From assembly GCA_037043015.1 (NCBI GenBank), contig CM073323.1:15145258-15209257 (forward strand): 64,000 nt of DNA. The letters are read 5' to 3'. A program made the position numbers and the translations under genes. Under the pieces are notes generated by a model. That model was not told where the DNA came from and did no database searches. It saw only the letters and a program-made list of their open reading frames with translations. Within the stretch, counting starts at the first letter, position 1, and every line of letters starts with the position of its first letter. Origin of the DNA: Bryum argenteum (taxonomy: Eukaryota; Streptophyta; Bryopsida; Bryales; Bryaceae). Shown one piece after another: positions 59,383-64,000 of the stretch.

Positions 59383-60543
59383 TTGATTGTGGAAGAGAGA
59401 ACGGAATCTAGAATCCGTTTTTCGAGTAATTTTCTCATTTTCTCTTGGACTTTTCAAGCCATGTGCAACCCCAGGGAGGCTGACAGACACCTAGCAATAG
59501 TACAACGCCTGGAAGAAGGTACTGCTGCAGGATACGGTCAGGAGGGAATAATGGCAGATGAAACTGAAAGGCCGCCGCGTGAGGAGATGTACACTGCCAC
59601 CGAGACAATGGCGCACCAACCACCGCAGGCTTCATACCATCAGGGGGGTGCAGCACCGTCGACTATCAATAGGGAGGCCACCGCCCTTCAATTCACCCCA
59701 GACGAAATGGAGGTGATACGGACGCTCCAGGCTACAGCATCGAAGCTTACGGTACTGGGACAGCTCCCAGGCCCGAGTCCTGGATTTCAGGCACTCAGAG
59801 ATTGGTGCAACACCAACCTCCACCCTTCCATCCAAGCATGTGCATTGGTAGGGAACGGATTTTTCGAGGTATCTTTCTCCTCTATAGAAGGTACTCGTCA
59901 GACCTTGTCACGAGTCTACTACTTCGATGGACACGAAGTCCAGTTCGCCCCATGGCATGCGGATTTCTCAGCACACAATCCTGCTTCGGCCACATCATTG
60001 GGATTTCCAATCTGGCTCCAAGTCTTAGGCCTGGGTTTACACTTCCGAGGCGAGGCATTCCTGCGCATGATCGGCAGTAAATTTGGGCAGGTTCTGCACT
60101 ATGACGACGGAGCCTCCTTCGCAGGGAGAACGGCAGGCCCGAGAGTCAAGATCTTAGTCAAGGCAAATTTGGAAATTCCCGAGCGGATCTTGCTTCCGGG
60201 TTCCCACCCCGGCGTGCTGCACTCGCACAAGCTCCTGGTCACGGGCAACCCAAACCAGTGCGCCACTTGCAACACCTTCGGCCATAACTCTAGAACCTGC
60301 CCACGCAATCCGAGGAGCGCCAACCTCGGCACGAGGCCAACAGGGGACCGTCAACGTTTCCAGAATCGGAGAGGAGGTCGACACCAACGACGCGAAGGTG
60401 GGTACCAGCGCCCCAGAGAAAACGCTTCCCACCTCCACCGGCCCCAACACGTCCCGCCGGGATCCCGGCAGCGGGCACACACGCCCCAGCTACAGATGGC
60501 AGGAATCAACGGGGAATCCACCCCACGCGAGTGGCGAATATAG
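59383..60543 (+). CDS. LINE ORF1, gag-like with zinc knuckle
   Basis: 386 codons from 59383; the first Met in a sensible position may be 59461. Residues about 140-260 resemble the DUF4283 region of plant LINE ORF1 proteins (GFPIWLQVLGLGLHFRGEAF). A CX2CX4HX4C knuckle (CATCNTFGHNSRTC) follows, then a basic Arg/Gly-rich tail (QNRRGGRHQRREGGYQR) fit for RNA binding. The frame closes at 60541-60543 just after the next frame opens, so a frameshift, ancient or recent, may separate two halves of one protein. Confidence 0.85.
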   Translation: MIVEERTESRIRFSSNFLIFSWTFQAMCNPREADRHLAIVQRLEEGTAAGYGQEGIMADETERPPREEMYTATETMAHQPPQASYHQGGAAPSTINREATALQFTPDEMEVIRTLQATASKLTVLGQLPGPSPGFQALRDWCNTNLHPSIQACALVGNGFFEVSFSSIEGTRQTLSRVYYFDGHEVQFAPWHADFSAHNPASATSLGFPIWLQVLGLGLHFRGEAFLRMIGSKFGQVLHYDDGASFAGRTAGPRVKILVKANLEIPERILLPGSHPGVLHSHKLLVTGNPNQCATCNTFGHNSRTCPRNPRSANLGTRPTGDRQRFQNRRGGRHQRREGGYQRPRENASHLHRPQHVPPGSRQRAHTPQLQMAGINGESTPREWRI

Positions 60544-61772
60544 CCCCCACGGAGCGACAGGAAAGAGCAACTTCGGGGCCACAAGTCAACCCCCGCATCA
60601 CTGCAGTTGACCTCGGCTCCTCCGAACAGGTACCGGCCGCCAGGGGTACTCGAGCACCGGACGCAGCTTCGACAGGAGTGGATCCGCACCGAGCTCAGGT
60701 GGGAACCTCGAACAGCAACCGAACACCCACCCAGGACTCGTCCCCCCAAGCCCCAGCTGAGGCCGGCGCTTTGGTCCCATACTCGCCGGCACACGACAAG
60801 GGCCAATTGGCAACCCATGCCGACCTCATGAACGGGGAGGAGAGTTCGCAGGGAAGGCCTGCGCATTCACTATCCAGCCAGCGAAGGCTAGACCTTAACC
60901 GAGCACATATCCCATCTCGAGACAATGGGAACAACTCCCATTCATCTCAGAATGGAGCAGATTTTCTCTGGCGCACGTCCAGAGGCCGCCGCGGCTCCCA
61001 ACCTGCAACAGAGGCAGACACCCCACGCGCACTCCCAACGCTGAAAGCTGGGAGCAGGAGCACGCATGGGCACCGCTCTTCAACAGTCCCGTCCTCCTTC
61101 TGGACGGCAGCCGACCTGATCACACAGACTCCATCTGATGTGATGCGCGGTAGGATTTACCCTATCCTATGCACGATCTCAAGAGACCCAGCGCTCTCCC
61201 AGGAAGTCATCTTGAATCTTCTCACCCCTATTCGGGCCACAGAAGCGCAGCCGGTCTCCTTCCGGCAGATCACCGTCCTCGAGGACAAAAACGTCTGGAC
61301 CAGAGAGGAAGCTCGTACACAATTAGTGAACGAAGCATCCATATCACTCAGGTCGATTCTCTCCCAGCGGCACACATCGCATAATCCACTCACAGGATGG
61401 AACGACGCCATATGGCTTTATAAGTGGCTCGAGGTAGTCGAAGAAGGCAGCCACAGCATCATCTTGGCCTGCCTGCCGATAGACCCTGATGATACGCACA
61501 TCCTCAAACCGCAGGACTTCCAGTGGGTACCGCTGCACCCGACTGCTCAGCAACTCATTCTTCGACACGACCTCGGACATCTCAGCGAGATTGAGGACGG
61601 CCGCATCATCAAGATGCTGATAGGGGAAGACCTCATAGAGGTGGATCCCTCACCACAGCGACCAGGATTTAAGAAATCCAGGACGGCGGCAGTTCGCAGA
61701 GCCCTTGGCCTGTCGTCCCAATCCGGCGAGGGAGCAGCTCCCCACGGTCTTGACTCGTTCTCATTCGAATGA
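60531..61772 (+). CDS. LINE extra ORF of unknown function
   Basis: A 1.24-kb open frame beginning within the last codons of ORF1 (no ATG; open upstream of the GTG at 60531) and ending in a TGA that overlaps the ATG of the next ORF (ATGA at 61769-61772). The first 200 codons are Pro/Ser/Thr-rich. The remainder looks folded (RGRIYPILCTISRDPALSQ, GWNDAIWLYKWLEVVEEG, FQWVPLHPTAQQL), with a basic motif GFKKSRTAAVRRALGL near the end. I recognise no domain. It may be the C-terminal part of ORF1 reached by frameshifting, or a separate protein. Confidence 0.75.
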   Translation: MANIAPTERQERATSGPQVNPRITAVDLGSSEQVPAARGTRAPDAASTGVDPHRAQVGTSNSNRTPTQDSSPQAPAEAGALVPYSPAHDKGQLATHADLMNGEESSQGRPAHSLSSQRRLDLNRAHIPSRDNGNNSHSSQNGADFLWRTSRGRRGSQPATEADTPRALPTLKAGSRSTHGHRSSTVPSSFWTAADLITQTPSDVMRGRIYPILCTISRDPALSQEVILNLLTPIRATEAQPVSFRQITVLEDKNVWTREEARTQLVNEASISLRSILSQRHTSHNPLTGWNDAIWLYKWLEVVEEGSHSIILACLPIDPDDTHILKPQDFQWVPLHPTAQQLILRHDLGHLSEIEDGRIIKMLIGEDLIEVDPSPQRPGFKKSRTAAVRRALGLSSQSGEGAAPHGLDSFSFE

Positions 61773-62600
61773 CTGTAGCCGAGATGCGGCTGGCGTCCCT
61801 GAATGCCCGAAGTTTTGGCCAGGGTTTACAGGGCTACAGGAAACGATGTGAACTTCGTGACCTTTTCCGAAATGCCACACCTCAAGCAGAAATTCTGCTA
61901 TTCCAGGAGCATTGCTACTCCATGGAGGACTGCTTCGACAAGACGAAGCAATTACTGTTCCGGGGGGGCACCAGCTTCTGGAACAATGCCCTATACTCCG
62001 CCAAGGGACGGAAATTTCACGCAGGAACAGGCATAGCGGTCTCCAGGAACTTTGTGCACTGCATTACCAGCAAAGGCGTACCAGTTGAGGGGCGCGCCCA
62101 GTTCATTACCATGGAGATTCACCGCCAGACGTGGGGCATCCTCAACGTCTACGCACCCAATGACACCGGTCAGAGAGCCCGGTTTTGGGAAGCCTTATCA
62201 GCCTATCCTCTCCCTGAGGCTCACTGGATTGTAGCGGGCGACTTCAACATGACTGAGTCGTCCGATGATCGTTCATCCGACTACCAGGCTCGGAACATCG
62301 GAAGGAGGGAGTCAACAGCCTGGAGCCGTTTCACTCTCAAGCTCGGCCTCCAGGATGTGTACTATTCAGATGAGTTTAGGAAAATTGGACATAAAAGGCA
62401 CACGTGGCGACGCGAACGGCCGATGCCTACCGCCGCGATTAGATCGATTCTATGTTAGCAACGACATAAGAGCGAGAGGTGGACGCCATGTCATATGGGC
62501 CACTTGTTTACCACTTATCGACCATGCCGGAATCTTCTTACAGATTCCCTTAGAGCGCACGAGGCGCGCCCCCCACCGCCACGCTTTAACAAGAGCCTAA
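61769..62600 (+). pseudogene. LINE ORF2, endonuclease part, frameshifted
   Basis: Apurinic/apyrimidinic-type endonuclease that nicks target DNA for priming. LLFQEHCY (catalytic Glu), LNVYAPND, and WIVAGDFNMTES (Asp and Asn) are visible. The frame breaks near 62405-62425: the first frame ends at 62458, while the following motifs PPRLDRFYVSND and LIDHAGIF (final catalytic Asp-His) lie in the frame closing at 62600. All expected motifs survive across the break. Confidence 0.85.
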
Positions 62601-64000
62601 TCTCTCGGACTCCGCATTAGAACGCCTCGCGAACGCATGGAAGTCCGCGATGGACGAGCTAGGGGAGTACTCGAAGGCAGTACGCGTCGTGACAGCCTTT
62701 GAACACCTCCGGCGCACCAGCGCCACTCTCTCGAAGGACCAGAAGAGGGCCTTTCGGGAGTCCTACGACCGGCAATTCTCCGACATCGCAGAAGCGGAAG
62801 CCGCGCTAGAAGCCAACTGGCAGGACCTTGATGCCTGGCAGAAACTCAACGAGGCTCAGGCCTCCCTGGAGACCATCCGCCTCACAAAGTTAGAACAAAG
62901 GGAAAATGCACTAGCTGCTCACTGGTGCTCTGTGGGAGACCGATGCAGCCGTGAATTCTTCGAATTCCACGCTGCCTCCGCTAGGCCTTCCTCCATCATT
63001 GAACTGGTTGAAGATGGTAGGGTGCACCGCACCCCACAGGCCATAGAGAACTATATACAACGGTACTACACCGCCTTGTATTCTAATGACCCTCGAGTGG
63101 ATGCAAACTCGGCAGCCAGAGAGGAGTGTCTGTCAAGCGTGCCTGCGGTAGTCACGCCCAAAATGAATCGGCAACTCACCTCGGCCTTCTCCAGCACTGA
63201 GCTCCGAACTGCCTTACAGGACATTCCAGCACACAAGGCGCCAGGGCACGATACTATTCCCCCCGAATTACTCAAAGAAATCTGGGATGTGGTGGGGAGC
63301 GACCTCACTGACTTCTTGACTGAGTGCTTGGAGGCGGGACATCTTCCCGAGTCAGTCAAATATGGGCTGACCACGCTCATCCCCAAAGGCGGCGAAGTTG
63401 CATACATACGCAATTTTCGGCCCATTTCAGTCTTAACTGGACTCTACAAGCTCGTGGCGAAGTCTCTGGCAAATCACCTGCAGCCGATCTTGCCCGCATG
63501 TATATTACCGTCGCAAACCGCATTCGTTAAGAATCGGTGCATTTTAGACAATGTCATGCTAGCCAATGAGGTCACATTTCATCGTCACGGGAGAGCGCGC
63601 CAATCTACGATAATCCTTCTCTTGGATTTCGAAAAGGCATACGATAGGGTGAACTGGCGTTTCCTGGAGGCTGCGATGGCTAAGTTGGGATTCTCAGAGA
63701 CATGGATTAAGTGGACGTCCGCATTATACAGAGACGCCTCCTCCTCCATTATCGTTAATGGCAAACGACTGCCTAAGTTCCCCATTGAGCGCTCGGTGAG
63801 CGGGGGTGCCCCCTTGCCCCATATTTGTACTTGATCATCGCTGATGTACTATCATACATGATCAATTCCCCGGTTTATGGCATCGAGGGTCTTCGTCTCC
63901 CAGATGACACCGTCGTCAGGGTGCAATGCTTCGCCGATGACACGGCTCTGTTTCTGCGTGGAGAACCCGACAACCTTCGTAAGGCGTTCGAGGTCATTGA
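62601..64000 (+). pseudogene. LINE ORF2, reverse transcriptase part, frameshifted and partial
   Basis: A linker with LSDSALERLANAWKSAM leads into an open frame 62650-63834. Motifs: HKAPGHDTIPPELLKEIW, YIRNFRPISVLTGLYKLVAK, LLLDFEKAYDRVNW (catalytic Asp). Near 63800, at a GGGGG/CCCCC stretch, the frame shifts; the expected CPLAPYLYLIIADVLSYM and the catalytic VQCFADDTALFLRGE lie in the next frame to the window end. A further break lies near 62570-62600 (PPPRFNKS). RNase H and the 3' tail, if present, are beyond the window. Confidence 0.9.

Larger units (their letters stand above)
59383..64000 (+). mobile_element. L1-type LINE, 5' part, frameshifted, open at the window edge
   Basis: Ordered parts: gag-like ORF1 (DUF4283-like region and zinc knuckle), an extra ORF, an apurinic-type endonuclease, then reverse transcriptase up to the FADD box. 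At least four frame breaks in the polymerase ORF mean it is not autonomous as written. GC content is clearly above that of the flanks. Confidence 0.93.

Noticed and set aside
60351..60866. 171-codon minus-strand frame in the LINE
   Set aside because: Antisense to the Pro/Arg-rich LINE ORFs; no domain.
1..64000. tRNA, rRNA, CRISPR or organellar sequence
   Set aside because: No cloverleaf with GGTTCRA-type T-arm, no rRNA core sequence, no regularly spaced direct-repeat/spacer array, and no plastid or mitochondrial gene was seen on reading both strands.

Overview
This is a nuclear DNA window from a land plant. Its genes are split by many short GT-AG introns and include plant-only families (sucrose synthase, BTB-NPH3, pectate lyase, pectin methylesterase, LEA). 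Between them lie AT-rich spacers carrying relics of a plant-type LINE, a Ty3/gypsy element and MITEs. A bryophyte, most likely a moss, is my best guess; this is inferred from gene character and rests on no diagnostic marker. I saw no tRNA, rRNA, CRISPR or prokaryotic operon.

Layout. 1-2650: repeat-rich spacer. 2686-8043 (+): complete 14-exon sucrose synthase (814 aa). 8044-11110: spacer with a 50-bp tandem repeat, a purine-biased minisatellite and a chain of DNA hairpins. 11320-12082 (+): mitochondrially targeted group-3 LEA protein with a G-box/ABRE upstream. 13506-14600 (-): Ty3/gypsy integrase relic containing a 29-bp satellite. 16093-18451 (-): BTB-NPH3 protein. 19305-19640: second hairpin-chain repeat. 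21475-21804: 330-bp polypurine tract. 23184-26128 (+): TMEM135-like membrane protein. 27600-31570: ambiguous coding-like segments. 31689-32219 (+): RING E3 ligase. 35069-36675 (+) and 39071-41035 (-): pectate lyase and pectin methylesterase, convergent. 42185-45171 (-): acidic lipase with 10 exons. 47066-50537 (-): Cdc1-like metallophosphoesterase with 13 exons. 52447-54155 (+): FAD-dependent oxidoreductase. 54729-58408 (-): membrane-anchored Josephin-like protein lacking the catalytic Cys and His. 58684-58785: Stowaway-type MITE. 59383-64000 (+): frameshifted LINE running off the window.

The exon-intron models were built by hand from splice signals, reading phase and family resemblance. All multi-exon models given high confidence keep an intact frame end to end, which is a strong internal check.

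Functional links are modest. Pectin methylesterase makes the substrate that pectate lyase cuts, so the neighbouring pair is a small cell-wall module. The other genes look like ordinary single-copy neighbours. The most unusual material is non-coding or derived: two multi-hairpin repeats sharing conserved blocks, two copies of a 232-233-bp MITE ending in TTAA, a near-perfect Stowaway hairpin just upstream of the Josephin-like pseudoenzyme, and a LINE with an extra unrecognised ORF between its gag-like and polymerase ORFs.
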